Translations under genes and position numbers: made by a program
Assembly (NCBI GenBank): GCA_020081605.1
Contig: JAHREC010000019.1
Coordinates: 1-64,000 of the forward strand
Source: Albifimbria verrucaria
Lineage: Eukaryota > Ascomycota > Sordariomycetes > Hypocreales > Stachybotryaceae
DNA length: 64,000 nucleotides
Direction: 5' to 3'
Shown here: piece after piece, positions 37,201 through 49,114 of the stretch
How positions within the stretch are numbered: position 1 is the first letter of the stretch
Layout: every line of letters starts with the position of its first letter
Notes under the pieces: model-generated
What the model was told of the DNA's origin: nothing
Database searches by the model: none
Seen by the model: only the letters and a program-made list of their open reading frames with translations

Positions 37201-37741
37201 AAGCGGCGGGGACTATATATCTTTAATAGCTTCAGGCGCTCTAGGAGATAGTATAAATAACCGCAGATAATACCTAGGGTTACAGTCAGGAGATATCATA
37301 TTCGTTCTTCTAGGAGGAGAGGCGCTATACATTCTTAGAAACCCCGGAAGTGGCTTTGTTTTCGCTCGGGAGTTATGCATCAACGGATTCATGAACGGTG
37401 AGGCAAATGAAGCCAAGGAATGAGGGAGTTGGGGTAGTAGTAAAACTACAATGAGACTACATAAGAACCATATTGACCCCAGTAGCAGGCACAGACGTTA
37501 CTCGTTGTATGCGTTGCGAATAATCGCGGGTACTTTTATCATTGAGCCAATCCTTCGCTATATGCCCTTGATCCTGGATCGTGCTGGGAAACGACCCGAC
37601 TGACGAGGCTACAGCGTCACTACGTCCTTGATTGGTGACCCTAATTGTGAAAGATGTACCCCGCTCTGACATCAGCAATACATAAAAGACCCTACCTCCT
37701 GCTTGTAATAAGCAGAAAATGGCTCGCATTCTGCCGCAGTC
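37201..37741. other. Short island edge without gene
   Basis: About 540 bp of recovering composition between an AT block and the small gene at 37742. The minus frame at 37457-37951 overlaps that gene in antisense and is considered a shadow. Confidence 0.4.
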
Positions 37742-38397
37742 ATGGGTCGCTGGTCGTATCTCGACCCCGACGAAGAGCGGATGCCTGAGGGCATGACGCG
37801 CATTGGGTACGATGCCGATACGCAAACCTACAGCTACCGTAATTCGGATGGCAGCATCTGGGAGGGCGCACCCGGCAACCAGTACGGCAAGATCTTCAAG
37901 GTGAGCTCGCCGTCTCGACCTGCGCGACCCAGGACACATTCTGCGCCCCACTCCATGAAGGCCCAGGTCACTAAGCCAAAGGCTTGCAAAACAAAATCGC
38001 AGGTCCTCAGGCGCAGCAATCTGTTCGACGAGGATACCATCGCCGAGAAAGGCGACCGTCAGCAGTCCGACAAGCTCAACTCCTCCAGGACATCCTCTAT
38101 CCTAGATATGCCACTCACAACCTCCACCAATTACAACTTGGATAAGGAACACGAGGATGCCGATCCCCCGCCACAAATGATGCTCTGGTAGCCGAGTATA
38201 AGACTGGCAAAAGCGAGACTGAGCTCCGTCGCATTAAGCGCCGCCAGGCCCGAGAGGTGGAGCGGACTATACAACGCCGTAGCACCATGTCAAAGATCAT
38301 AAGCTATATCCGCCCCACTAGCTTAGTGGAGGGTTCTATGGCATCTAACGGAGGCTGGAGTAACTGTCTTTACTGTGCTTCTAAAGTTTATAAATAA
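37742..38397 (+). CDS. Fungal hypothetical protein with YDADTQTY motif
   Basis: ATG 37742 starts MGRWSYLDPDEERMPEGMTR followed by IGYDADTQTYSYRNSDGS and WEGAPGNQYGK. I recognise this N-terminal module as a recurrent element in fungal hypothetical proteins, sometimes annotated beside LysM proteins. The middle is Ser/Lys-rich and probably disordered. Near 38168, at a CCCCC run, the frame shifts by one; the continuation ALVAEYKTGKSETELRRIK is helical and basic and ends at 38397. Total is about 218 residues. There is no signal peptide. The gene is a tiny island between two AT blocks about 1.2 kb apart. Confidence 0.58.
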
Positions 38398-38399
38398 TA

Positions 38400-38830
38400 T
38401 TAGATTAATAAGTATTAATAGAAATATTATAAAATATTAATATAAAATATTATAAAAAAGTAATAAAAATAATATATTTATAAAATAATTTAGTAAAAAT
38501 TAATATAGAATTACTTTAATATATAATAAAAAATAATTAAATAAAAAAGTAAATAATATTAAATTAATTTTATTTAATTTATAAAAGAAATATAAATATA
38601 TAAATAATAATTTTCTTTTAATTATTAATTAAAAATTATTAATTATTAATAATATATAATTATTAAACTATCTTTTAATTAAATTCCTTAAAATTAACTT
38701 AATTTAATTAATAATAAAGTATATATTACTTTAAGTTAAAATAAGCCTTATTTACTTATCTATGGATAATATAAACTAATCCTACCTACCCTATACCCGC
38801 TAATCGGTATAGAATAACCCCGATCGTCAC
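38400..38830. repeat. AT-rich repeat copy with best-preserved terminus
   Basis: About 430 bp of AT-rich sequence matching, in the same sense, the ends at 30660-30840, 36740-36950 and 51030-51230. Here the right end still holds G and C: an inverted palindromic word (ctatacccgctaatcggtat) at about 38791-38810 and then agaataacccc, after which unique DNA begins near 38830. This is the best place to read the element's terminus. Confidence 0.78.
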
Positions 38831-39337
38831 AACGAGTCCACTGTACTTCTCACATTGAGAAAACGACTATCAAAGTACTAACGGGGTCCAAATGACCTCA
38901 TGATTGCCCTCGTCTTCGTTTTCTCTATAGTGTCAGCATCAATATCAAAACTGCAATAACTTGACTTCGAAACTAGCTCTCTCACGGTACTTACAACATC
39001 CTTTATCAAGTCTTAGATAGTGCTGTTGTCAGTTTCCTCGATTACGGAACGGGCACCGCAATTGATCTCAAGCTATCAGGCAAGCTTCGGCTCGTGTTTC
39101 TTTATGGTCAAGAGCTGACGAACCCTAGGCGGCGCCAACCGTGGAACACCAATATTTGGTTTTCCATTTCGTGGTCGTTATATAGATCCTCGTAATAAGA
39201 AAAACAGAGGAGCTAGCATCTTTAATAGCATGAATTTCATATATAATCGACACTAGGCGTATTAATGCAAGTGTGTGATAATGATCTGTTTATATATTCT
39301 TAAGACTCCTATAGCTCTAGAAACTTCCACTTATATT
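38831..39337. other. Region without a gene
   Basis: About 500 bp of ordinary composition with no supported frame. Confidence 0.45.
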
Positions 39338-40243
39338 TTATTTAGGTACTTGGATCGAGGCTATAACTCCAATAGGGTCACAGAATAACCATTCCTCCCA
39401 ACTATAAATCTTACTTGATATCTCCTCCAGACCTCCAACGTTGATTAACTCCATAAGGACCTGAAAGAAGTCAATAAGGCGAAGACGCCTCCTTCCCAAT
39501 ACGTAATCTATCATCTCATCTGTACTTTTCCCATCATCATTGGTCTCACTACTGGTTGAGACACCTTTGACCCAATACCTGGTCGCAATGTGTCGTCTTT
39601 CCCGCAAAGTCATAGCTTCCATATCCTCTAGAGTCGGGGCGTCTGCCAAGAAATCGATGGATGCTTTATCAAGATAGATAAAAAGTCAGATCTCATGGCC
39701 CCGTTGCTATGATTGTCGTCGTCGTCGTCGTCGTTGTCTGCTGAAACTGAAGATCGAAAGTACTTCCAAGCCTCCTCAACGCTGGCTCCATCCAATGCTT
39801 GCCGGTCCTGTACGAGGGTATTGTGGTATCGTCGCATTAATTCGTGTGTTATGACCCAGTCGCCTGTCAATGGTTCTCCGGCAGGTAGCGCAACTCGAGC
39901 AGACTCAACCATAGAACGCCAATTTTTCTCAACATGTTGGCATAAACCTGGCTGGATGGAACTTTCTTTAAGCTTCTTGTAAATAGTTTTAACGTCCTCA
40001 TTGTCTGGCTTTCCACGCGTCCTGCTATCCCAATACTCCATCTCGAGGCTGACCAGTCCGAGTCTGTGAATGGTCGATATGGCACTGGCAAACTTTTCAT
40101 CATCCTCGTAAGAGGTGCGCAAGAAAGCCCAGCCCCAGCACTTGTCATGAGAATACTCCTCTAGTCCACAATGGAAGGAGTGCGTATTAATGTCTCGTTC
40201 CCATTGCCAAAAAGCACGATCGGGATTCCCGGGCGAAGCTCTC
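39338..40243 (-). CDS. Fungal hypothetical protein (GWAFLRTSY family)
   Basis: The minus frame is open from about 40243. It reads HSFHCGLEEYSHDKCWGWAF, LRTSYEDDEKFASAI, DWVITHELMRRYHNTLVQ and an Asp run at 39735-39712. It then shifts once near 39675, at a TTTTT run, into DAPTLEDMEAMTLRERRHIA and ends at 39338. Total is about 300 residues. The opening GWAFLRTSY followed by an acidic stretch resembles a fungal family of unknown function in which a Gly-aromatic-x-hydrophobic-x-R-T motif begins the domain. The true start ATG is not resolved; a first exon may lie upstream. There is no signal peptide or catalytic motif. Confidence 0.5.
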
Positions 40244-40259
40244 GAGGCACGTGACTAAA

Positions 40260-41130
40260 AAATTTAAAGAGCCATCCAACCTGTATGGGACAGTAGGCGG
40301 GATGTTTTTAATGAGTAGCGCCATAGTTCCGTCCATAACTCCGGGGTCCAGTAGCTGCTATTAGTTGTATTGCGTGCTAGAAATGGGGGACAAAAGACCT
40401 ACGGTCGCGAGAGAGAAATAAGAAGGATGGTAGAATGAAAACCTAAATTTTGGGAGAAGTGTCTTTAAAGTAGTCTTCACCATAAAGCGTCTCGGCATCC
40501 TCAGGACCCACATGCCCGACACTGGGCGATTAAAGGAGATGAAATAATAAACACAACGAAATCAGCATTCGGAATCGGCAGACCCGCAGCCGGCCATGAC
40601 GCTGTGCTAATCTCTTAGTAGGACACACACTTTGAGCGGCCACAGCAATTCGGGCAGTTTCATCAGAGGTTGATAGCTGTCATATCAAGTCATGAATAAA
40701 GGAGCCGCCAACAAGACTCTCGCGTGTATATAATGCTACATAGATTGCTGATGATTCAAGCTGCTAATAATTAAACACACTACAGAGGCTCACCAATAAT
40801 CGGTTGATGAATCTTCTGAGAATAACCAAACGTATCATTTGTACTAGGATTGCTTAAACCTATCTTCAGGGATTGTCTGAGACCCACCCTCGTAGTCGAA
40901 TTGATAGTCCGACTGCAGCTTAGCGGAAGCTGGAGACTGTTGCCTTTGGACTAGTATATCGAGTGTATTGTGAATATGATTCATTGACATTCGAATTTCT
41001 CGAGTCTGAGCCGTCAGTGAGATTGTCAGGTATCCAACTGGAGCTGGAACTGGAACTGTGGGGGGCCCTCGGTGTTTAGTTCTGTTTTTCTATTTAAGAA
41101 TAATAAATACTATATATATAAACTTTATTA
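40260..41130. other. Region without a gene
   Basis: About 870 bp with only short frames and ordinary composition. It separates two minus-strand genes and presumably holds the 5' end and promoter of the gene ending at 39338. Confidence 0.4.
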
Positions 41131-41139
41131 ATATTAACT

Positions 41140-42898
41140 TCATACAGTTCTCAGGCTTTTTGAATATCTTGTATGCTCCTGGCTACCAATTATCACCTGA
41201 GTAAGCAGGCCCATCAACCCATTGTTGTGCTCGCATGAACAACACAACTCGTTCCAGCTCAAAGTCTCTGATGCATCCAATCCACCACACGACATTTAAG
41301 AGCGTGATAAGGACGAGCCAGTGCGCGAATATATTCATGGCCAACTTTCCTATCGCACTAGGTGGTGATGGTATCTGGATGCATGCGCCTTGCATTTTCA
41401 GATCTTGGTCCAAGGGAGTGCGTCAACGATTGACTGGACAAAAGTTAAATATTCAGCGGGGACGCGATTTAAGAACGCCCATGATAGCCCTTCGGAGTAC
41501 CGTGGAAGGGGACGCGGATGTGACAGGGGCTGCGTATTTCCTAAGCCATGGAGAAACCCTGTCAAGGCGACCAAGTGAGGCGTCTCTCGGCATTGCCTGC
41601 AATGACAGATCCTTGGTGGAAGAGCCTCCACTTCGAAATACTGCTTCAAAGATGTCAAATAGTACATCTAGTGCCTCGTGACAAGACGCGACCTGGGGCT
41701 GGGGGCAGTCAGATAGTTGCTCATATTTTCAGGACAGGTTTAGCATTATCGTTGGCGGAACCTGGAAATCCTCAATCAAACCAGCGAATTCCGTTATTGC
41801 TCGCGGCTTCTCAAGCGCGGAACTATAAGTAGATGCTGCTATCGGGTAAAAGAGCTCTCTGGTTTTCGCTGTTGGACCGTCTTCGGAAACGAATTCGTTA
41901 CTACTAGCAAAGTCCAACGTTGAGTTCGAAAGCCCTGGACCCGTACTCCACGACGGGGCTTTAACTGCAGTCGAATCGTTCTTTGGAAACCCATTCGAGT
42001 CATTCAAAAGTCCCTTATACGCCACATAAGCGGCACGTATTAGAGATATCCACTGAGATTGCTCTGGTAGGAGTTCGTTGGGCAGCGTCTTACCACTCAA
42101 CCTGGCCAATTCAAAGAGACGTACCCGAATGCAGTGGCTGGCGGACGCGTAGAATACCATAATAGTGGTGTTTGCTAGCATGTAATTGTAACCTTCTATA
42201 TTAGGAATTGATGCTTGTATCAGTCGGAGGAAGCCCTGCGATGCTTGTCTCCCAAAACAAGCAACTCATGTATCTCGTCCAAATTCTGGAACGGTGTACA
42301 AGACCGGCTCAGAATATCATGAATTTTACAAGATGCCGAAAGCGCCAGCAAGGAAGACATGAGAGGTCTGCTTTGGAAAGCGAGATTCGGAACGCCAACG
42401 TGCAGCACATAGAAGTCCTCCTCATCGTATGCGATAACGCGGCTGGTATGCGTGAGAGAGTGGCTGAGAAGGGACAACTCACGCGAGTCTAGCATTGGGA
42501 AGGACGAGAATTCCTTATCCTCTTCCACTATATCTCTGGGGTTTGGATAGAAACATGACGAGGTAGAGGGAAAGGATTCGATGAGGAAGGACAATTGTGG
42601 GAATAGGTTGCCGAGGTCGGCCCAGTCCAAAGCGTACATTATGGACGTGTCTATATCCGTATTGACAACAGTAGTTTGTGGATGCGCATCTGAAGCAGCG
42701 CGGCTTGGCTTCGCCGCACCAGCAACAGTATATTAGAAAAACGAGGTTATACTCGAGGCGAGGTTGGATTTGCCTTCTTCCTCTGTTTTTGCATCGTGAA
42801 CATCCATTTCTAGACTTTAGGTTAGCTCGTCTAGGCTTAAAATCAATATCCAGCCTCGTAGGGCTCTCCTCTGCACTTGACGAGGTAATGCTAGCCAT
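41140..42898 (-). pseudogene. Zn(II)2Cys6 transcription factor, decayed
   Basis: ATG 42898 leads to KSRNGCSRCKNR (first Cys pair of the zinc cluster, about 42810). The second half, EAKPRCFRCASTNYCC, lies about 100 bp on, after a disrupted junction or intron. Further on are SRELSLLSHSLTHTSRVI and ASHCIRVRLFELARLSG of a fungal regulatory domain. The C-terminal AFLNRVPAEYLTFVQSIV and NIFAHWLVLITLLNVVWWIG are typical of UPC2-like (Fungal_trans_2) regulators. The frame changes at least four times, and a Trp codon near 41188 is TAG, a G-to-A change of RIP type. It would bind CGG-type promoter elements if functional. The target is unknown. Confidence 0.62.
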
Positions 42899-42899
42899 G

Positions 42900-44853
42900 A
42901 TTAACGTTATAGGAAATATTTTTTTTTGAATAACTTCGTTATAAGTGCAAGGGGTAAATTATGTTTCTTCGTGAAAATATAATTAAATACGCTAAATGGA
43001 GGTTCCAAAGTAAGAGGACAACCAAACTGCGCCGTTGATCTGTAGTCATAGCGTTTTTAAAGCACAGCCTCGTAGAAAGCCTGGTGGACTATTAGGTACA
43101 AGCAGCTTAGGCCACGACTTTAACCTAGGCTCCACCGCAGGTATTTGGAATTCTAGATGGAAAACCTGCCTCGGCATCCAGTAGTCGGCTTCTTCAGGAA
43201 ATAGCCGTTAGGCAGAGGGTCGCTATGATGGTTAGGTTGATTTTAGCAGCTGGTAGTGGTTTTGCGGTGGGTTAGCCTAATACAAGAACCTAAATACAAT
43301 TCTATGAGAGATAAAACTCCTAAAGCCCAACCTTTCTGCTCATAAATAACAACTCCAAAAGATGGTGGCGAGGGGTATATTAATAAGAATGGGGTAAAAA
43401 CATTACTAGCGGAGATTTAATGAGACGTGTGAGTGTTATAACGTGTTCAGAACCAATATTACTGTGGAAACAGCTATTCACGAGTATTATTAGCCAAAGC
43501 TTTCAACAGATTTTACAGCAACATATCAAGCACAACAGACCGCCAAGCGCCTCTTGTTATTAGCATTGATTAACGCATTGTGTGATAGGCGTGAGCTAGT
43601 TAGCCTGCTTTTATACTATCGCGTTCTTGCTGTTTCATCGTTCTTTTCCCTGCTGGGAACCCACAAAACTTCTAAGAAGGTCTTGAGTGTCGGACTGTAA
43701 CCTGCTGCCCAAAGACCCTTACCCTTCGCTTTGTCTTAAATAATAACGACGGCACTAGATTATTTAGTCGATCTTGTCCGAGGACGTACCATCTTGCCGT
43801 CAATCTAGATTGGAAATGGGTTATGTTGCGGCTTTTGCGCATTTTTTCTGCATCCCTGAAAGCCTTGCTGACCCACATCACCAGGATACGCTCCGCAAGA
43901 GGGTATTCGCTTATCGCTGAGTGTATTTGGGCCACATGGGTCACTAGGTCATCGCATCCACCCTGCCCCATGAGAGTTAGCCTGGTTACTATGAGTAGTT
44001 TATAGGATGCTGACATTTAATATGGGCTATTGCATTGAGTAGACCATTAGCCAAAGTGTTCGTAGTTGTTCCATAGATGTTTCCTGCCTGGTGTTAATGC
44101 AATTTTGGAGCATGGGCTCTTGACATTAACTTTCCAGGCTTTTATTGTGGCGGATCTGATTAGCACCGCCACACTTATCTTCACGACAATCAGTTCTTAC
44201 CTTGCCATCTGATTTCCTTGGGATGTTCAGTTCTGTTTTGCCCAACAAGTATGCTATGGTGCTAACCTGAATTTCTAGCTGTAGTTTGCTAAAGTCTCCT
44301 GGAAATGGACAGTGAGCTAATGTGTCCGACTACTGACTTCCTACTGACCCCAATGCCCACTCCATCTATGTGCTAGCGATATTGAAAGAAGGAAGCATTA
44401 CTCTAAGCTATGGATATGTGCACGACCACACGAAATCACGGTGCTTCTACTTCGACTTCTTCTGTCGTGTGTAATTAAACGTCAGGGCGTTATCGCCGTC
44501 AAAATCTAGGCAAATAGGGTGCTCTGACATAGGGTATGTTCAAGTCTTTCCGGGATGTACATGCGTGGGACCTGGGGCTCGGCGCAACAGAAGTCAATAC
44601 CTGATGATCCCGCCGCGGGACTAATATACGCATGGGTCTCGCTGACACTGAGTCCTAAGGCTTCCGACGGCAAAATATCAGAGCACATGCACAAGTTGTG
44701 AGTACAAGACTTACTAATATTCCTCAAGTATAAATAAAGGAAAGCCTTGCTGCTTATGAAAGGATAGCTAAATTGTAAACATTTGAGATAAATCCACAAA
44801 CGCAACACTTCCTTAGTCTCACATAGTCCGATATCGGCTCTAAAATTCTTTAA
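42900..44853. other. About 1.95 kb without a confident gene
   Basis: Only one frame is worth naming: minus 44016-43672, 114 residues (MSASYKLLIVTRLTLMGQGG), with protein-like composition but no recognised family; it may be a remnant. The remaining DNA shows ordinary composition and no repeat that I can see. The last few hundred bases are the promoter side of the secreted-protein gene at 44854. Confidence 0.35.
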
Positions 44854-45576
44854 AATGGTTCGCCTCATCTCTGCTCTCGGCCTAGCAGCTTGCATCTCTT
44901 ATACTATTGCTGCCCTCAAACTCTCCCGCAGCATGCGGATGGTCAAGTTAAAGGCTTCAGTTTTGAAGAATGGGTTAATGGTATTATCGCTGATCCCGAA
45001 GAGGACCACCTTTTCCTGAGGAAGCTATTAAAGCTGCACAGGAATTGGGTGAGTAAACGCTGAAGCGGCTCTTTCATCTGCCTTTCTAAATTTCCATCAC
45101 AAGCATTCGAAAGCAAGATAGACTGAGCAAACGCGATAATGGTAGCTGCAATAGCAAGAACCAGCCTAAGGCTTCGTTAAGCTGTTACATTCCATGTCTA
45201 GGTCTTGTTAATATGCTAATTCAGGGTAATAGCTTTCAGACGCCGTAACATGCATCAATCAACTTGCTACTCGTGGAAACGCCGGGGTCATACTCCTTAA
45301 ATTACTGGTGCAACTCAGTCCAAGTATGGGCTAGTCGAGATATTTGGTGTTACAGTCAATAAGCATGGATCTATCTTGCTATGGTATGTTCAAGCACAAC
45401 CACTATATTAAGTGTAGACTCTCAAGTGAAAATGCTAACTGGGTTCTTATTGCAGCCAGACATTTGCGGCCTCTGCGGGCCTCATCCTCGACATTTGTGT
45501 TCGCCCTGGCGCTACTAGTGTTCAAGGATCCAATCATCCCAACGGAAACATCCAAATCCACATTAGTCGACCATAG
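44854..45576 (+). CDS. Small secreted protein, candidate effector
   Basis: ATG 44854 gives a clear signal peptide (MVRLISALGLAACISYTIAA). One frame away the mature chain reads FSFEEWVNGIIADPEEDHLF and, after a further shift, PEEAIKAAQELG. A GTGAGT donor lies near 45050. Later exonic signal follows: DAVTCINQLATRGNAG (about 45240), GLVEIFGVTVNKHGS (about 45330) and ICVRPGATSVQGSNHPNGN, then IQIHISRP and a stop at 45576. This ordered pattern is that of a fungal secreted family with an EEW-x-GII start and a VQG-x-N-NG-x-I-x-HI end; its function is unknown to me. At least two frame breaks exist. Confidence 0.55.
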
Positions 45577-47295
45577 TTAATGGACAACCGACAGAGCTAT
45601 GAATGCATTGCACTCAAGTTTGAGTAGGCGAGCAGTGCTTAGAAATGGCTTATCTTAGGCTCTCAACTTCGCACGATATGGGACAGATTACTGTGTAGCA
45701 TTAGGGTTTAACATGGTATACAGCATCGGCGTTGTATGACGAGATACGTTATCATAAGTTAATAAGCTTTGTAAGCTTAGTGACTATGTGGGTCCTTTTC
45801 TTCCGCTGGCTAAACAGAACATCGACATCAACCAGGAGCCCATCTCTACATAAGAAGGGCTCAGGGTGGGCTCTTCAGAAGCCGGTGAATACATTAAGAA
45901 AGTGATAGAGCATTGGAATCTCTTGTTTCTGGTGTTCTTACATCGATCTGAGGTGTTGCGGCCGTCTGTTTAGGGTTAGTTAGTAAGGCCTTCATAGCAA
46001 ACGCTCAGCAGTTACCACTTCAAAGCGGCGAGTATATCGAAGGGAGGTAGAAAATATTAGTTCTCTTTGTCTGAATTACAATTGGTAGTCGAATTTGGTA
46101 GCTCTTGTTGTGATTCGATGGCTAAACAGATAAGCAAGAGCTTCAATGGTAAAAGTCCCTGAATACTGGCGAACGCGTAGTGAACAGTAGTTATTAGCTC
46201 TTGTAGTAATTGACAAATCTTAAAATCTATAAATCGCATCTAAGTTATTTATTTTCCGCTTATTTAAATATTGAACTAGTTAATATAAGAGTATGATCGA
46301 AATGAACCCGGCTTCTTATACAAGGGATATACAAAAGTAAATATACAACACCCAGCATTCACTGGCTATTATCAACCCAACCACTAATCTGCCGATTATA
46401 TGCTTAATTAATGCAGAGCGGACGGGAACCCATGCTTTTATGCGTCTATCCTCGAATGTTATAGACAAAGCTGTAATTTGATCTCAAGAGTTTCAGGCGG
46501 GCTCGCTGTATATAGTTTCCTTTGTCGAATTGAGGCAGAATAGAGATGATCGCGGTGACGCTTTCTTTGACACGCCCCACCTGTCTAGTTCTACACGTAT
46601 GATATGAATGGGTCCACTTAGTGAAGAATAGTTAAGTTTTGGCGGAGCATAGAGCAGCTATAAGCAAACTTGGGTAAATAGCTATACCATTGTCTTTGGG
46701 AGTGGCCTATGCTGCGAGAGAAGGACATGAGAGATATCCTTTATAAGTTGGATACTCACCGGGCTTGGTGTGATAAGACATCCATCATAAGTGGACATGC
46801 CTCGCAAAGGAGGTCTCATTCATATTCATATGAATGCCATTCCTAGGCATCGTTCCATTGAAATTCGATAGGGTATTATTTCAAGTGGAGTAAATGGCGA
46901 AAGAAAGACCACCTGATGCCTAAGCTGGAATGGGTTGGAATTCTCTTGTCTCTTATCACGCTGGGAGCCAAGGCAAAGCTGAAAGATAACATAAAGGGTA
47001 TAGGGATAAAGTATCAAAGGGTTTATAGAGCAAAATAACTACCAGGTTTAAAGGCTATGGGCATGGAATTTACCCATTATATCTGTGATATTGAACCCCA
47101 AAGGACTCCTCTTTTCTTTACCGATTAAGATGCAATAAAAAAGTTAAAAGTCAACGAGGTAATATTGCGACTACTGGCTGTGAACCAATAAATGGATCAA
47201 GACTAAATGGCAATTCTATAATGGAGAAATTCAATGTATTTTAGCAGGACTTGCGTATGTCAACCGCAAGCACATGCCCCAAGGTGATAATAACG
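45577..47295. other. About 1.7 kb without a confident gene
   Basis: Only short frames (60-63 residues) with no motif. Ordinary to slightly AT-rich composition. Nothing else is evident. Confidence 0.4.
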
Positions 47296-47908
47296 CTAGC
47301 AGTGCTGACTATCGGAACTCATTGCATCACCGAAGAAATCAAGACCTGGACGATAGATCATGTAGCCGACCAACAAAGATTTGTAGTATCCCCAGGCATG
47401 GGTACCGGCCGTGTACCATCCGCAGTCTCCGGTAATAATAGAAGTGCTCAGTCCAATGCCATCAGCCGTAAACCCGTTCGTGTTGGTGCCGGAGTAAGGG
47501 TTGCAGATAAAGGCCACAGCGCCGCCACGTATGGAATACCAACAGAGGCCTCCACCGAGCCACAGCGTTCCCCGCCGTGACACCTGGTCTTTAAGATCAG
47601 CCACTGCGGCATCGCATTCACCGTGATTCATGTTAAAGCCACAGCCGCAGAAGGCGTGACCGGTGGCGCGTCTTCGAAGCGATGACAAGTCTGCTGGGAA
47701 AGACTCGCCGAGAGGCGGTGCACCGACTTTCTCCTTTGAGTCTCATCGGGATGTGCCAGGAGTTCGAAAATGGTGTGCCCGGTTGCGTTGAGCTTGGCTG
47801 ACCACACGCCCTCTTGCTGTGGTGCCTTTGAGGCGTCTGGGAGGTTAAAGGTCGAGCACGTGATTAGAGAGGGGCCGTAAAGGCGAGGAAGGTATATAAA
47901 AGACGCAT
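47296..47908 (-). CDS. Small secreted Cys/Gly-rich protein
   Basis: ATG 47908 starts a short hydrophobic leader (MRLLYTFLAFTAP). After one-base shifts at a CCC run (about 47868) and again near 47730, the chain continues as ITCSTFNLPDASKAPQQEGV, then GESFPADLSSLRRRA. A possible dibasic processing site follows before HAFCGCGFNMNHGECDAAV. The C-terminal domain (GTLWLGGGLCWYS, VAFICNPYSG, GDCGWYTAGTHAWGYYK) has at least seven cysteines and many Gly/Tyr/Trp residues and ends at 47296. The layout leader, pro-region, dibasic site and Cys-rich domain is typical of secreted fungal effectors or antimicrobial-like proteins. The specific family is unknown. Confidence 0.55.
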
Positions 47909-47929
47909 CACGAGTCAATGAGGATAGTA

Positions 47930-48613
47930 GAAAGAGAGGGGTGTAGTTGAAGCCGAAGATGCCTAAGAAAGACTATGGGTTGAGGCCTTGAGGACTAGCT
48001 GTCCTATGGGGAGCATTGCGATATTTAATCAAAGGAACCATGACTAGTATCAGTCTATGCTTAACCCATGGTTAATACACGTCAAAGACTGAAGGTGGGT
48101 AGGGGTTTAGTCTATAGCCAGATGTGCCCGCAGCCCAATTCCAAATTTTAGCGAGCTGCATCCTAGGCTAGGGTTATGAGGAATACGTCAGCATACGCAA
48201 CCCGCTGCTAGTATTTTGCTCCGCAAGAGATATACGCAAACCCCTGTGAGCGGAGCGCACGCGCAAAATTTTACCACAGCACGGTTATGATAAGCCACGT
48301 TTCATAATACGCTTCGATAGTTTGCTTTTGGGACTTGTGATCCTTGATCGACTAAGGAATGCTTGTTCAGAGTTCGTGTAAAAGGAAATCTGTCAGCGGG
48401 TCTCCGTATCACCCCTGGTATTCGCTCATAGACGTTCGATAAATTATAGCTTAACAAAATTAGGACCAGATCTCGAGCATGATAACGCTCTGATTGTGAT
48501 TGGCTTATTATGATAGGAGCATCCGCATCAATCTCCGTGTATAAAACCAGTGTAATCCCCAAGAATCTTCTATATGATTCTCTAAAGTCCCTTCCTAATT
48601 ATACTCCTTCATT
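47930..48613. promoter_or_regulatory. Divergent intergenic region between two secreted-protein genes
   Basis: About 700 bp between the minus-strand gene starting at 47908 and the plus-strand gene starting at 48614. No gene is supported; a minus frame at 48302-48562 shows no features. Both neighbours encode small secreted Cys-containing proteins. Confidence 0.35.
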
Positions 48614-49114
48614 ATGAGTTATCACTTGTCCTGGCTGGCGCTTTTTTTCACACAGGCTGTTCAGGTTACGCTTTCTAGCGATACGCCGGCGACACGAGAA
48701 GTTTCCATTCCGTACCATGATAGCTCAGGCACTTTCCGTACGACCCTCCCTGCAATAGATGACGATAAATTGGTCTACCTGTTCACTCCGATCCTTGACC
48801 CGAGTGGTACTCAGACCAGTTTCAGTGTTGAGGTTGTGCCTAAGCCCCCGAGCATTGGTGGGGCAATGGTGCAGACCTTGTCGCGTTGGCTTGACCCTAT
48901 ATGGGACGGACGATGCCCGGCATGTACAATGTAAGAAGACCCAGCAACTCATGAGGTGCTAGTTTTGGTACTAATACAATATAGACAATACTTATGTTCT
49001 ACCCGACCAACCAAGTACTGCGACATACCAGCCTGCTGTGGACCGGATACAGCTTATAATAAGCATAGTTGCTTGAAACTGGGATTTCAATGGACACCAA
49101 CCGGTGATTGTTAA
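48614..49114 (+). CDS. Intact two-exon secreted Cys-rich protein
   Basis: Exon 1 is 48614-48930, the intron is 48931-48984 (GTAAGA donor, ACTAATAC branch-like word, ATAG acceptor) and exon 2 is 48985-49114. Phases match, giving 148 residues. The signal peptide is MSYHLSWLALFFTQAVQVTL. The middle is a beta-rich-looking segment (YLFTPILDPSGTQTSFSVEV). All eight cysteines lie in the last third (GRCPAC, YLC, KYC, PACC, HSC and a terminal GDC), enough for four disulfides. No enzyme motif is seen. This is the cleanest effector candidate in the window because it is complete and needs no frame repair. The function is unknown. Confidence 0.75.

Noticed and set aside
37457..37951. 164-residue minus-strand frame
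   Set aside because: Overlaps in antisense the better supported gene at 37742 with its YDADTQTY motif.
11167..38397. A Starship-type giant mobile element carrying the GQHR gene and the NLR
   Set aside because: NLR and GQHR/DUF3723-like genes are typical cargo, but I found no tyrosine-recombinase captain gene and no element borders in the window.
41235..41681. 148-residue plus-strand frame
   Set aside because: Antisense to the regulator C-terminus, which carries recognisable FLNRVPAEYLTFVQ and FAHWLVLITLL motifs.
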